Shown here: piece by piece, positions 24,603-33,937 of the stretch
Layout: each line of letters begins with the position of its first letter
Numbering within the stretch: position 1 is the first letter of the stretch
Assembly (NCBI GenBank): GCA_017744365.1
Contig: JAGIBL010000009.1
Span: forward strand, 1 to 64,000
Direction of reading: 5' to 3'
DNA length: 64,000 nucleotides
From: Nocardioidaceae bacterium
Lineage (GTDB): Bacteria; Actinomycetota; Actinomycetes; Propionibacteriales; Nocardioidaceae
Notes under the pieces: generated by a model
The model's input: the letters and a program-made list of their open reading frames with translations, nothing else
Told to the model about the DNA's origin: nothing
Database searches by the model: none
Made by a program: the position numbers and the translations under genes

Positions 24603-25750
24603 GCGAGCAGCTCGAAGATGGTGGCGTTGGCCTGGCCACCGCCCTCGCACATCGTCTGCAGCCCGTAGCGGATGCCGTTGTCGACCATGTGGTGGACCAG
24701 CGTCGTCGCGATCCGCGCACCCGAGCCGCCGAGCGGGTGACCGAGCGCGATCGCGCCGCCCAGCGGGTTCAGCCGCTCCTCCGGCACGCCGAACTCGGCC
24801 TGCCAGGCCAGCGGGACCGAGGCGAACGCCTCGTTGACCTCGAAGGCGCCGATGTCCTCGAGGCTCAGCCCGGAGCGCTCCAGCGCCTTGGTGGTCGCCG
24901 GGATCGGGCCGGTGAGCATGATGTTCGGGTCGCTGCCGGCGACCACAGCGGTGTGCACCCGCACCAGCGGCGTCCAGCCGTGGGCGGCGGCCACCTCGGA
25001 GGTGGTGATGAGCACCGCGGCGGAACCGTCGCTGATCTGGGAGGCGTTGCCGGCACTGACCACGCCGTCGGCCTGGAACGGGGTCTTCAGGCCGGCCAGG
25101 GTCTCCACCGTGCTCTCCGGCCGGATGCCCTCGTCGGCACGCACCGTCCCGTCCGGGGTCTCGATCTCGACGAGCTGCCGCTCGAACGCACCGGCCTCGA
25201 CCGCGGCGGCGGCGCGCTGGTGGGACCTGACCGCATAGGCGTCCAGGTCGGTGCGGCTCAGCGACCAGCGCCGGGCGATCTCCTCGGCCCCGAGACCCTG
25301 GTTGGGCATCCCCGGGCCGTAGCGCTTCTCGTAGAGCGTGCCGATCGGGACCTGGTCGCCGTACGAGCTGCCCATCGGGACCCGGGACATCGACTCGACG
25401 CCGCCGGCCACGACCACGTCACCGTGGCCCGCGATCACGCTCGCGGCCGCGAACGAGATCGCCTGCTGCGACGAGCCGCACTGGCGGTCGACGGTGGTGC
25501 CCGGCACCGACTCCGGCCAGCCCGCCGACAGCACCGCGGTGCGGCCGATGTCGAAGGTCTGCTCGCCGACCTGCCCGACGCAGCCCCAGACCACGTCGTC
25601 GACGAGCGTGGGGTCCAGCGACGCGGCGGTCGCGAGCCCCTGCAGTACCTGCGCGGACAGGTCCGCGGGGTGCACCCCCGCGAGCATCCCGGCCCGCTTG
25701 CCGATCGGCGACCGCACGGCCTGCACGATCACGGCGTCTCTCATGTCCAT
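24599..25750 (-). CDS. Acetyl-CoA C-acyltransferase (thiolase)
   Basis: 383 aa of the usual thiolase length. The acylated cysteine is in VDRQCGSSQQAI (about residue 90). The other active-site residues are in FEVNEAFASVPL (Asn-Glu-Ala-Phe), LGHPLGGSGAR (His) and TMCEGGGQAN (Cys). It resembles the actinobacterial FadA5/steroid-type thiolases more than the fatty-acid type (impression from sequence). It performs the final C-C cleavage in the operon's degradation sequence. An unusually long chain of genes from 33851 leads into it. Confidence 0.92.
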   Translation of the reverse strand: MDMRDAVIVQAVRSPIGKRAGMLAGVHPADLSAQVLQGLATAASLDPTLVDDVVWGCVGQVGEQTFDIGRTAVLSAGWPESVPGTTVDRQCGSSQQAISFAAASVIAGHGDVVVAGGVESMSRVPMGSSYGDQVPIGTLYEKRYGPGMPNQGLGAEEIARRWSLSRTDLDAYAVRSHQRAAAAVEAGAFERQLVEIETPDGTVRADEGIRPESTVETLAGLKTPFQADGVVSAGNASQISDGSAAVLITTSEVAAAHGWTPLVRVHTAVVAGSDPNIMLTGPIPATTKALERSGLSLEDIGAFEVNEAFASVPLAWQAEFGVPEERLNPLGGAIALGHPLGGSGARIATTLVHHMVDNGIRYGLQTMCEGGGQANATIFELLA

Positions 25751-25774
25751 CTCTCCTCTGTCGTGTGGTTCGAT

Positions 25775-26719
25775 TCAGCTCTCGCGGCGCAGCGGGAACG
25801 CCCAGGGGCGCATCGGCGAGCCGGTGGCGCCGCGCAGCTTCAGGCAGGCGGCCAGGAAGGCGAACTCGTGCACGCCGGCCGCGGCGATCTCCTCGAGGTT
25901 GAGCGCCTCGACGAGCGGGGCACCGGCCTCGGCGAGCATGAAGGTGTGCACCGGCGTGTAGTTGTCCTCGTCCTCGGCCGGGCCCTGCTCGACGCAGATG
26001 GTGTCCGAGCCGATGATCATCGCGCCCTTCTCGACCAGGTGCACCGCCGTGGCGCGGGTGATGCCCGGAGGGTTCCCGCCCCAGCCCTCCTTGTCGGGCC
26101 AGTTCTTCATCCGGCCGGTGCGGATCAGCACCACGTCGCCCTCCTGGACGTCGACGCCCTGGGCGGCCAGGCACTCCTCGACGTCCTCGGGCGTGATGCC
26201 GTACCGGTCGGGCAGCATCTCCACCCCACGCAGCGCGGCGAAGTCCAGCAGCACGCCACGCGCCACGATCGGCGGCATCTTGTCGGCACCGGAGACCTCC
26301 CAGTGACGGCTTCCCAGGTGCTCGTGCTCGGTGAAGTTGTTGAAGATCCGGCCGTTGTAGCCGTAGTGGTTCAAGGTGTCGATGTGGGTCCCGGTGTGGG
26401 TGTACATCAGCACCGTGTCGCCGGAGTAGCTGACGTACTCGGGCATCTCCTTCGGGAACCCGGGCACGCCTTCGACGACGGTTCCGTGCGGCGTGTGCGT
26501 CATCCAGATCTGGTACGGCGGGTCACCCATCAGCTGCCACGACGGCATCCCGATGAAGTAGTCCACGGACAGGTCGAACATCTGGGTGGCATCGACCCGG
26601 CTCATCACGGCCTGCCGCGACTCCGGGGTCATCAGGTTCAGCCGGCCGATCTGGTCCTCGGGCCCGAACGGGCTGGTGCCCACGTGCCGGTTCGCTCCGG
26701 ATGCGGGGTTGTCGGTCAT
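25775..26719 (-). CDS. Cyclase-family metal-dependent hydrolase (kynurenine-formamidase-like)
   Basis: 314 aa. The metal-binding signature of the cyclase/KynB family is present in YTHTGTHIDTLNHYG (His-x-Gly-Thr-His-x-Asp), with a later GVHEFAFLAACLKL segment. Family members hydrolyse amides, lactones or ring C-C/C-N bonds, examples being kynurenine formamidase and isatin hydrolase. It lies between amidase and thiolase genes, so it may open or deprotect a ring or lactone intermediate (inference). Confidence 0.85.
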   Translation of the reverse strand: MTDNPASGANRHVGTSPFGPEDQIGRLNLMTPESRQAVMSRVDATQMFDLSVDYFIGMPSWQLMGDPPYQIWMTHTPHGTVVEGVPGFPKEMPEYVSYSGDTVLMYTHTGTHIDTLNHYGYNGRIFNNFTEHEHLGSRHWEVSGADKMPPIVARGVLLDFAALRGVEMLPDRYGITPEDVEECLAAQGVDVQEGDVVLIRTGRMKNWPDKEGWGGNPPGITRATAVHLVEKGAMIIGSDTICVEQGPAEDEDNYTPVHTFMLAEAGAPLVEALNLEEIAAAGVHEFAFLAACLKLRGATGSPMRPWAFPLRRES

Positions 26720-26729
26720 GGGGTCTCCT

Positions 26730-28313
26730 TCACTCGGCTGGTACGGCGGGCGCCGCCAGGTGGAAATCGGTCAGTCGCTGGTAGGCGTCCGCGACCCGGA
26801 GCACGGTGGCCTCGTCGAAGGGCCTGCCGATGACCTGCATCGAGACCGGCATGCCCTGGGTGTCGACACCGACCGGGACGGCGCACGAGGGCAGGCCGGC
26901 CAGGTTCCACTGCGGCGTGAACGCCGCCGTCGTCCAGCGGTCCATCATCGTCGGGTCGGTCTCCTGGAGGAGCCTGGCGCCGTTGGCCATCGTCGGCGCG
27001 ACCATCACGTCGCAGTCACCCAGCGCCGCCACGGCCTCGGCACGGAAGAGGGCCGCGATCCTGGTCGCCTGGACGTAGTCGTTGCCGCCGTACAGGGCAC
27101 CCCGGGCGAGCAGTCCGCGGACGTAGACCCCGTAGTCGGACCAGCGCGCGGCCAGCTCGTCGCGGTGCAGCGCCAGGCCCTCGCAGAGAAGCACGATCGT
27201 GGTCGCGATCCGGGCCAGGTCGACGTGCGGCAGGTCCACCTCGACGACCTCCGCACCGGCGGCGCGGAGCACGTCGAGAGCCTCGCTCACCCGGGCCCGG
27301 ACCACCGGGGCCACGTTGCCCTCGTCGAGGAAGTACGGCGCCACCCCGATCCGCAGGCCCGCCACCGAGCCGGTCAGCAGCGCCGGGTACGCCGGCACCG
27401 GAGCACTCCCGGCCGGCTCGGCGATCGCCTGCAGCAGCGCCGCACAGTCCCAGGCCGAGCGGGCCATCGGCCCGACGGTGTCCAGCGTCGGTGCGAGCGA
27501 CATCAGTCCGGCCGCCGACACCAGGCCGCGGGTGACCTTGAGACCGGTCGTGCCGGTGAGCGCCGCCGGGTGCCGCACCGAGCCGGCGGTGTCGCTGCCC
27601 AGTCCGCCCAGCGCCATCCCGGTGGCGATCGCGATCGCGTTCCCGCTGCTGGACCCGCCGGCGTAGCGCGCGGGGTCCCAGGGGTTGTGCGGCATCGGGA
27701 AGCCGACCGCCGGGTCGTTGAGCCCGAGGGCGAACTCGTTCGTGGTGGTCTTGCCGAGCACGACCCCGCCGGCCGCGCGCACCCGCGCCACGGCGGTCGC
27801 GTCCCGGGTACCGTCCCAGCCCGGCGGCACCACCCTGCTGTTGGCCCGGGTCGGGCCCTCGACGGTGGCGAGCACGTCCTTGACCGCCACCGGGATGCCG
27901 TGCAGCGGGCCCCGGTCGCGCCCGGCCGCGAGCTCCTGGTCGGCCCGCTCGGCCGCCTCCAGCGCGGCCTCGCGGAAGGTGCTCACGTAGGCACCCAGCT
28001 CCTCGTCGAGGCGGTCGATCCGGGCGAACGCGCCGGCCGTCAGCTGCACGGCCGTGGTACTGCCGTCCCGCAGCCGGGCAGCGGTCTGCTCGATGGTGGC
28101 GCCCGGCACGGTGGGCCGCGACGGAGGCAGGTCCGCGACGGCCGGGAAGACCGTCGGCGTGGAGGTGTCCAGAGCGCCGTCGGTGACCCCGCGGTGCACC
28201 GCGTCGGCCTGCCCGCGCAGCGTCGGGTAGTCGCGCGCGATCGAGGCCAGCTCGTCCGCGCCGACCTTCAGGCCGGCCACGTCGAGCAGGGCCCGGACAC
28301 GCTCCTCGGTCAT
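26730..28313 (-). CDS. Amidase-signature family enzyme
   Basis: 527 aa from ATG 28313, overlapping the acyl-CoA dehydrogenase stop. The Ser-cisSer-Lys triad is visible: Lys in GIPVAVKDVLAT, cis-Ser in RYAGGSSSGNAIA, and the nucleophile in GSDTAGSVRHPAA (usual DTGGSIR). The amidase core starts around residue 75 after an unrelated helical lead resembling a small maleylpyruvate- or Gat-type N-domain. The substrate is unknown, and an amide or ester formed during the pathway is plausible. Confidence 0.88.
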   Translation of the reverse strand: MTEERVRALLDVAGLKVGADELASIARDYPTLRGQADAVHRGVTDGALDTSTPTVFPAVADLPPSRPTVPGATIEQTAARLRDGSTTAVQLTAGAFARIDRLDEELGAYVSTFREAALEAAERADQELAAGRDRGPLHGIPVAVKDVLATVEGPTRANSRVVPPGWDGTRDATAVARVRAAGGVVLGKTTTNEFALGLNDPAVGFPMPHNPWDPARYAGGSSSGNAIAIATGMALGGLGSDTAGSVRHPAALTGTTGLKVTRGLVSAAGLMSLAPTLDTVGPMARSAWDCAALLQAIAEPAGSAPVPAYPALLTGSVAGLRIGVAPYFLDEGNVAPVVRARVSEALDVLRAAGAEVVEVDLPHVDLARIATTIVLLCEGLALHRDELAARWSDYGVYVRGLLARGALYGGNDYVQATRIAALFRAEAVAALGDCDVMVAPTMANGARLLQETDPTMMDRWTTAAFTPQWNLAGLPSCAVPVGVDTQGMPVSMQVIGRPFDEATVLRVADAYQRLTDFHLAAPAVPAE

Positions 28314-29494
28314 CGGTCCAGCAGCCCGGTGTACCGGCCGCGGAGCATGTCGCGGCTGATGATCATCTTCTGCGTCTCGGTGCTGCCCTCGCCGATCCGG
28401 CGGATGCGCAGCTCCCGGTACCAGCGCTCCAGCGGCAGGTCCTTGGTCACGCCGTACCCGCCGTGGATCTGGATGGCCCGGTCCACGACCCGGCCGGCCG
28501 CCTCCGTTGCCACGATCTTGGCCATCGCCACCTCGGTGCGGAACGGCTTCCCGCTGTCGGCCCGCTCGGCCGCGTCCAGGGTGATGAGCGCCGCCGAGCG
28601 CAGGTCGATCTCGCTGTCGACGAGCATCCACTGGATGCCCTCGTGGTCGGCGAGCTTGGCGCCGAAGACCGAGCGGGTGCCGGCGTACTCGACCGCCATC
28701 CGGTGGGCCATCATCGCGACGCCGAGACAGCCGGCGGCGTACGGGATCCGGTTCTTGGTCAGCCGCTCGGTGGCCAGCGAGAAGCCCTGCCCGACCTCGC
28801 CCAGCACCGCCGAGGCCGGCACCCGGACGTCGTCGAAGGAGAGCTCGGTCGGGTAGTGGCCCGAGCGCAGCGTGTGGATCACCCGCCGGACCGAGAAGCC
28901 CGGGGTGTCCGCGTCCACGATGAAGCAGGTGATGCCGTCGCGGCCGGAGCCCTGGTCACCGGTCCGGGCGAAGACCAGCCCGAAGTCGGCGGTGTCCGCA
29001 CCGCTGATGAAGGTCTTGCTGCCGTTGATGATCCAGTCCGAGCCGTCGCGCTTGGCCCGGGTCTGGATCGACCGGGCCGGGTCGCTGCCGCCGGACGGCT
29101 CGGTGAGCGCGAAGAACGACTTCTTCTCCCCGCGCAGCACCGGGTAGAGGTAGCGCTCCTTCTGCTCCTCGGTGCCGTCGTAGAGCTGGCCCATGTCCGG
29201 CTGCCCGAAGGCCGCGTAGCAGGGGGCGTACAGGCCGGCGCGGTGCTGGGACATCTCCATCGCGAGCAGCGTCCGGGTGACGATGTCCAGCCCGGCGCCG
29301 CCGAACTCCTCGGGCACGTCGATGTTGTAGAGGCCCATCTGCTTGGTCTTGACGACCAGCCCGGCCAGGACGTCGGGGCTCAGCTCGCCCTCGTCGGGGT
29401 CGAGCTCGAACTCGAGCGGGACGATCTCGGTGCGGACGAAGCGCCGGACGTTGTCGATCAGGTCGCGCTGCACATCGGTGACGGCGAAGCCCAT
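28310..29494 (-). CDS. Acyl-CoA dehydrogenase with canonical catalytic glutamate region
   Basis: 394 aa, full-length. ALTEPSGGSDPARSIQTRA and WIINGSKTFISGAD form the FAD pocket, HGGYGVTKDLPLERWYREL the tetramer interface, and RIGEGSTETQK carries a glutamate at the usual catalytic spot. It is the most conventional of the seven acyl-CoA dehydrogenase homologues in the island and probably performs the first oxidation of the operon's own acyl-CoA. It overlaps the amidase start by 4 bases. Confidence 0.92.
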   Translation of the reverse strand: MGFAVTDVQRDLIDNVRRFVRTEIVPLEFELDPDEGELSPDVLAGLVVKTKQMGLYNIDVPEEFGGAGLDIVTRTLLAMEMSQHRAGLYAPCYAAFGQPDMGQLYDGTEEQKERYLYPVLRGEKKSFFALTEPSGGSDPARSIQTRAKRDGSDWIINGSKTFISGADTADFGLVFARTGDQGSGRDGITCFIVDADTPGFSVRRVIHTLRSGHYPTELSFDDVRVPASAVLGEVGQGFSLATERLTKNRIPYAAGCLGVAMMAHRMAVEYAGTRSVFGAKLADHEGIQWMLVDSEIDLRSAALITLDAAERADSGKPFRTEVAMAKIVATEAAGRVVDRAIQIHGGYGVTKDLPLERWYRELRIRRIGEGSTETQKMIISRDMLRGRYTGLLDR

Positions 29495-29512
29495 GGTTGC
29501 TGTTCTCCCGTT

Positions 29513-29836
29513 CTAGTTCGGTCGGATGTGCCCGAGCCGGTGGCCGGCGTCGGCGAGGTTGCGCGGCGGTGCCCCGTGCTCGTTGGCGAACACCTGCACC
29601 AGCTCGCGGTACCGGGACAGGTACGCGTTGGTCCGCTCGTAGCGGAAGCGGAGTCCCGGCTGGCCGAGCCACTCCTGCAGCCGGCCGCGCAGCCCGAAGG
29701 GACTGTGCCCGCCGGCGTAGTCGATGGCGATGGTGCCGCCCTCGTCGGCGACCTCGAACACCCCGAGGGCACCGGGCACCTGGCCCAGGCTCTCCTCGGT
29801 CAGCGGTGTCCAGGGCTTGGTCATCGAGACGCTCAT
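29513..29836 (-). CDS. Small conserved-looking protein of unknown function
   Basis: 107 aa from ATG 29836, which overlaps the AtuA-family stop. An internal ATG at 29824 is also possible. The sequence has [18 protein letters not shown] and [20 protein letters not shown], faintly GIY-YIG-like (cf. DUF7508-type proteins, from memory). Its tight overlap between AtuA and dehydrogenase genes argues that it is real and serves the same pathway. No catalytic role can be assigned. Confidence 0.7.
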   Translation of the reverse strand: MSVSMTKPWTPLTEESLGQVPGALGVFEVADEGGTIAIDYAGGHSPFGLRGRLQEWLGQPGLRFRYERTNAYLSRYRELVQVFANEHGAPPRNLADAGHRLGHIRPN

Positions 29837-31671
29837 CGGGCCGCCACCTCCTGCCGGTCGCCGATAGTCGCGCCGGTGGTAGCGCCGGCGGGTGCAGGCA
29901 GCAGCGCCTGGGGAATCTCCAGGTAGCGGGAACGCACGTACTCTCCTAGTCCCTTGGCCTGCGGGTCGGGCCGGGTGGTGGCGGCGACCCCGTCGCCGAG
30001 CAGCCCGTGCACGACGAAGTTGATCGCGCGCAGGTTCGGCAGCTCGAAGCGGTCGATCTCCAGGTCGGCCGCCTCGGTGAGCAGCAGCCGCAGCATCGGC
30101 ACGTCCAGGTGCTCGCGCAGCCAGGCGTAGCCGGCATCGGTGCGCGCCCACAGGCCGATGTTCGCGTTGCCGCCCTTGTCGCCGGAGCGAGCCCCGGCCA
30201 GTCGGCCGAGCGGGGCCAGCACCGTCTCCTCGTCCTCGGCAGCGACGCTCGTCCGCGGCTCCTCGAGCGGCCCCTGGTAGCCGCGGTACGGCGTGGTCGG
30301 CGGAGCCGGCACCGGCAGCCGCCGGCCGTCGGCGAGCACGACCTCCGGGCGGAGCACCTCGGCGGGCACCAGGGTCGGCCAGTACACGCCGTACGCGCTG
30401 GCGCTGCGCTCGGCGCGCTCGATCCACATGCCCGGGTAGCCGCTCATCCCGAAGTCGCCGATGGCGTTGAAGAACCGCCGGCCGACCCGGGTCTCGTCGG
30501 CGTCCTTGAGGGTGATCCGCAGCCGGGCCTCGGCCTCGGTGCTCGCCGGTGCGTCCGGGGTGTCGGTGCGCAGCAGCCGTACGTCGGCCTCCGCGAAGGT
30601 GTCCAGCCCACCGAGGGCCTCGTCCAGGGCACGCACGGTGTGCTCGGCCTTCGCCTCGATGTCGAGCCCGGTGAGGATGAAGGTGGCGCTGTTGCGGAAG
30701 CCGCCGTGGTAGTTGAGGCAGACCTTGGTGGTCTCCGGCGCGGGCAGCCCGCGGACGCCGCCGATGCGGACCCGGTCGGGAGCCTCCTGGGAGAGCTCGA
30801 TGGTGTCGAACCGGGCGATCACGTCCGGGTTCAGGTAGTCCGGCGACGCGGTCTCGTAGAGCACCTGCGCGGTGACGGTCTCCACCGTGACCGCGCCGCC
30901 GGTGCCGGGGTGCTTCGTGATCACGCTGGAGCCATCGTCGAAGACCTCGGCGATCGGGTACCCCGGCAGGCCGCCGGAGTCCCCGAGCTCGGTGAAGAAG
31001 GAGTAGTTGCCGCCGGTGGCCTGCGGCCCGCACTCGATGACGTGCCCGGCGACGACCGCGCCGGCGAGCCGGTCCCAGTCGTCGGGCTTCCAGCCGAACG
31101 CCCAGGCGGCCGGACCGACCACCAGCGAGGCGTCGGTGACCCGCGGGCAGACCACCACATCGGCGCCGGCGTCGAGCGCGGCGGCGATGCCCCAGCCACC
31201 GAGGTAGGCGTTCGCGGTCACCGGCTCGACACCGGCCTCGGCCAGGCTCTGCCCGGTGCCCAGGTGCGCCAGCGACTCACCGTCGCGCTGCAGCGCGGGG
31301 ATCCTGCCGAGCAGGTCGTCGCCGTCGACGTAGGCGATGCTCGGGTGCAGGCCCAGGCGCTCGGCGAGCCGGCCCAGCTCGGCGGCCAGCCCTGACGGGT
31401 TGAGCCCGCCGGCGTTGCTGACCACCTTGATGCCCCGGTCCAGGCAGGTGCCGAGGACCTGCTCCATCTGGGTCAGGAACGTGGTGGCGTACCCGGCAGC
31501 GGGGTCCCGCTGTCGGCTCTTCCAGAGGATCAGCATGGTCAGCTCGGCGAGGTAGTCGCCGGTGAGCACGTCGATCGGGCCACCCTCGACCATCTCCCGG
31601 GCCGCGGCCAGCCGGTCCCCGTAGAAGCCGGAGCAGTTGCCGATCCGCAGCACCTCTCGCGCGTCGGTCAT
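29833..31671 (-). CDS. AtuA-family (DUF1446) acyclic terpene utilisation protein
   Basis: 612 aa, the length of the two-part AtuA form. The N-terminal part (about 1-450) begins [21 protein letters not shown] and contains [20 protein letters not shown] [19 protein letters not shown]. The C-terminal part carries [19 protein letters not shown], the signature of the AtuA C-terminal domain. In Pseudomonas AtuA is needed for growth on citronellol and geraniol, but its reaction is unknown. The biotin-dependent geranyl-CoA carboxylase genes found with it there are absent here. The intergenic region ahead of it consists only of 9-bp repeats. Confidence 0.9.
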   Translation of the reverse strand: MTDAREVLRIGNCSGFYGDRLAAAREMVEGGPIDVLTGDYLAELTMLILWKSRQRDPAAGYATTFLTQMEQVLGTCLDRGIKVVSNAGGLNPSGLAAELGRLAERLGLHPSIAYVDGDDLLGRIPALQRDGESLAHLGTGQSLAEAGVEPVTANAYLGGWGIAAALDAGADVVVCPRVTDASLVVGPAAWAFGWKPDDWDRLAGAVVAGHVIECGPQATGGNYSFFTELGDSGGLPGYPIAEVFDDGSSVITKHPGTGGAVTVETVTAQVLYETASPDYLNPDVIARFDTIELSQEAPDRVRIGGVRGLPAPETTKVCLNYHGGFRNSATFILTGLDIEAKAEHTVRALDEALGGLDTFAEADVRLLRTDTPDAPASTEAEARLRITLKDADETRVGRRFFNAIGDFGMSGYPGMWIERAERSASAYGVYWPTLVPAEVLRPEVVLADGRRLPVPAPPTTPYRGYQGPLEEPRTSVAAEDEETVLAPLGRLAGARSGDKGGNANIGLWARTDAGYAWLREHLDVPMLRLLLTEAADLEIDRFELPNLRAINFVVHGLLGDGVAATTRPDPQAKGLGEYVRSRYLEIPQALLPAPAGATTGATIGDRQEVAAR

Positions 31672-31707
31672 CTCGTCCTTCTCGTCGTTCTCGTCGTTCT
31701 CGTCGTT
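31672..31707. repeat. Four tandem 9-bp repeats filling an intergenic gap
   Basis: Read on the coding (minus) strand the unit is AACGACGAG, three exact copies plus AAGGACGAG directly before the AtuA ATG. The repeats make up the whole 37-base gap between the MaoC stop and the AtuA start and include the ribosome-binding purines. Confidence 0.8.
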
Positions 31708-31708
31708 C

Positions 31709-32149
31709 TCATCGCGGCAGCGCGACGGAGGCGCTGGCGATCGCGCACACCACCCCGTCGGCCTCGCGGGTCTCGGTCAGGTCCAGGTGCACCAGGCCTT
31801 GCGTGTCGTCGACCGGCTCGATCCCGGTCACCTCGCCGGCGCAGACCAGCACGTCGCCGGGCACCGCGAACCGCTTGACCGAGACCTCCAGCCGGACGAG
31901 CCGTCCGGCGGTGCCGATCCAGTCGGTGCAGAGCGAGACCAGGAAGGCGCCGTGCAGGTGCGACTGCACCAGCACGTCGGGGTAGCCCTCCTCGGCGGCG
32001 TACTCCGGGTCGACGTGGATGCGGTGGGTGTTCCAGGTGATGGCGCTGTACCGGAACAGCTGGACCCGCGTCGGCGTACGGCGCAGCTCCGGGATGCGGT
32101 CGCCGATCCGGAGGTCGTCCAGCCGGGGGCCGGTGGTCGTGGCGGTCAT
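31709..32149 (-). CDS. MaoC-type hydratase subunit (hot-dog domain)
   Basis: 146 aa from ATG 32149, sharing ATGA with the preceding gene. The catalytic hot-dog helix is seen in RYSAITWNTHRIHVDPEYAAEEGYPDVLVQSHLHGAF (Asn/His positions typical of MaoC C-type subunits). It follows a FAS1-like partner gene, an arrangement known for heteromeric enoyl-CoA hydratases such as the ChsH1/ChsH2 class of steroid catabolism. The two together probably form one hydratase. Confidence 0.88.
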   Translation of the reverse strand: MTATTTGPRLDDLRIGDRIPELRRTPTRVQLFRYSAITWNTHRIHVDPEYAAEEGYPDVLVQSHLHGAFLVSLCTDWIGTAGRLVRLEVSVKRFAVPGDVLVCAGEVTGIEPVDDTQGLVHLDLTETREADGVVCAIASASVALPR

Positions 32150-32646
32150 CGGAGCAGCACCTTCCGGGTCGAGGTCAGCAGCAGCCGGCCGTCCTGGTCG
32201 ACGAACTCGTGCCGGTAGCGCACGACGATGAAGGCGCCCTTGCTGCCCTGCACCAGCTCGGCGTCGAGCATCGCGGTCCGCTCGACCACCGAGGTCCCCG
32301 CGGTGATCGGCGCGTGGAACTCCATGTCCTCGCCACCCCCCATCACCCGAACGCCCTGGGCGGGCAGGCTCTCGAGGGCGCTCAGCGGCACCCCGTCGGA
32401 GCGCAGTCCTTCCTCGGGCGGTCCCTCGTCCCACACCGAGACCGCGGTCACGAAGTTCGGCGGCGCCACGATGTCGGCGTGGCCGTGGGCCCGGGCGACG
32501 TCGGTGTCGTAGTAGAGCGGGTTGGTCTCGCCGATCGCCCGGGCGTAGCGGCGGATCATCACCGCGGTGATCTGGCCCAGGTCGTGGCTGGTCTCGACAC
32601 CGACTTGGGTGCGGATCGAGGCGAGGACGGACTCGTCGACGGTCAT
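32146..32646 (-). CDS. FAS1-like dehydratase / MaoC N-type subunit
   Basis: 166 aa from ATG 32646. It has the N-type MaoC pattern: ITAVMIRRYARAIGETNPLYYDTDVARAHGHADIVAPPNFV and later VMGGGEDMEFHAPITAGTSV and YRHEFVDQDGRLLLTSTRKVLLR. It pairs with the following C-type subunit by a 4-base overlap. On its own it would lack the catalytic dyad, so the functional unit is the pair. Confidence 0.88.
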   Translation of the reverse strand: MTVDESVLASIRTQVGVETSHDLGQITAVMIRRYARAIGETNPLYYDTDVARAHGHADIVAPPNFVTAVSVWDEGPPEEGLRSDGVPLSALESLPAQGVRVMGGGEDMEFHAPITAGTSVVERTAMLDAELVQGSKGAFIVVRYRHEFVDQDGRLLLTSTRKVLLR

Positions 32647-32654
32647 CGGTTCTC

Positions 32655-33851
32655 CTAGACGACGTTCTCGTCGCGCAGCCGGCGGAGCTCGTCGGCGGTC
32701 AGGCCGAGCTTGGCGGCAAGCACGTCGTCGGTGTGCTCGCCGAGCGCGGGGGCGGCGGTGCTGGGCACCGGGGCCGAGCCGGTCAGGTGCAGCGGGCTGC
32801 CGAAGACGTAGCCGATCTCGCCGTTCTCGCCGGCGACCGGCCGGATCATCGCGTCGGTGCCGACCAGCGGGCCGGACATCACCTCGGCCAGGCTGAGAAC
32901 CGGCGCGCACGGCACCCCGGCCTGCTGCAGCCGGGCGACCAGGTCGTCACGGCCGATCCCGCCGGCCCACCCGGCGACGATGTCGTCGAGCTTGTCCATC
33001 TGCGCGACCCGGGCCGGCGGGGTGGCACACGTCGGGTCGTCGGCCAGGTCCTGGCGGTCCATCAGCCGGCACAGCGTCTGCCAGTGCCCGTCGGTCATGC
33101 ACAGGATCGCGACCCACCCGTCGGCGGCCGGGTAGACGTTGTACGGGCAGACCGCGAGGCCGCCGTGCCGGTTCCCGGTGCGCTCGGGCAGGGTGCCGCC
33201 GCTGTCCAGGAAGCCGGCGATGTTCGAGGTCAGCGAGGGGATCACCGCGTCCTGCATGGCCACCTCGACGTGCTGGCCGCGGCCGGTCGCGGTGCGCTGG
33301 TACAGCGCCGCCATGATCGCGCCGAACAGGTGGGTGCCGCCGAAGAAGTCCGCGACCGCGGCACCGGCCTTGGTCGGCGGCTGGTCCGGGTGCCCGGTCG
33401 CGGACATCACCCCGGACACCGCCTGGATGGTCAGGTCCATCGCCCGCTGCTCGGCCTGCGGGGTGCGCGCGCCGTAGCCACGGCCGGAGGCGAGGATGAC
33501 CCGCTCGTTGACGGCGGCCAGCTCGTCGTACCCGAGGCCGAGCCGCTGCAGGGTGCCCGGCGCGAAGTTCTCCACCACCACGTCGGCCTGCTCGACCAGA
33601 CGGAGGAAGAGCTCCTTGCCGCGCGGGTCCTTGAGGTTCAGCCGCAGGCTCTGCTTGCCGCCGTTGAGGAGCTCGAAGGCCGCGGTCTGCTGCTCGCCCA
33701 CGACCCGCCAGCGCACCGGCTCGCCACCGAACGGCTCGATCTTCACGATCTCGGCGCCGAGCTGGGACATCAGCAGGGTGCAGTACGGGCCGTTGTAGAC
33801 CTGGCTGAGGTCCAGGACGACGATGCCGTCGAGGGCGTGGGTGGCGGTCAC
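32655..33851 (-). CDS. CaiB/BaiF-family (type III) CoA transferase
   Basis: 398 aa from GTG 33851, the first gene of an eleven-gene minus-strand operon reaching to 23338. Family features: DGIVVLDLSQVYNGPYCTLLMSQLGAEIVKIE at the N-terminus, the formyl-CoA-transferase catalytic aspartate at Asp168 in AAVADFFGGTHL, and EVAMQDAVIPSL. It would activate the substrate acid by CoA exchange, which suits a pathway entry step. The shared regulatory element lies 47 bases upstream. Confidence 0.92.
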   Translation of the reverse strand: MTATHALDGIVVLDLSQVYNGPYCTLLMSQLGAEIVKIEPFGGEPVRWRVVGEQQTAAFELLNGGKQSLRLNLKDPRGKELFLRLVEQADVVVENFAPGTLQRLGLGYDELAAVNERVILASGRGYGARTPQAEQRAMDLTIQAVSGVMSATGHPDQPPTKAGAAVADFFGGTHLFGAIMAALYQRTATGRGQHVEVAMQDAVIPSLTSNIAGFLDSGGTLPERTGNRHGGLAVCPYNVYPAADGWVAILCMTDGHWQTLCRLMDRQDLADDPTCATPPARVAQMDKLDDIVAGWAGGIGRDDLVARLQQAGVPCAPVLSLAEVMSGPLVGTDAMIRPVAGENGEIGYVFGSPLHLTGSAPVPSTAAPALGEHTDDVLAAKLGLTADELRRLRDENVV

Positions 33852-33897
33852 TGGCGAGTCCTTCGTGAAGCCGAGCGGTCGGGCTGATGAACAGAAA

Positions 33898-33915
33898 ACA
33901 TACTACTGCGTAGGT
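33898..33915 (-). promoter_or_regulatory. Shared TetR-type operator/promoter element, copy A
   Basis: On the minus strand: ACCTACGCAGTAGTATGT, identical to copy E. The inner TAGTAT serves as a -10 box about 50 bases ahead of the CoA transferase start. The CTAC-N3-GTAG dyad is intact. Confidence 0.8.
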
Positions 33916-33937
33916 CGGAGGTCAATGCCCTGGCCGG

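Noticed and set aside
24419-28856. Long plus-strand frames opposite thiolase, cyclase and amidase genes
   Set aside because: These are shadow frames. The minus-strand proteins carry complete catalytic motifs.
31672-31707. CRISPR-like repeat
   Set aside because: The 9-bp units are directly contiguous with no spacers.
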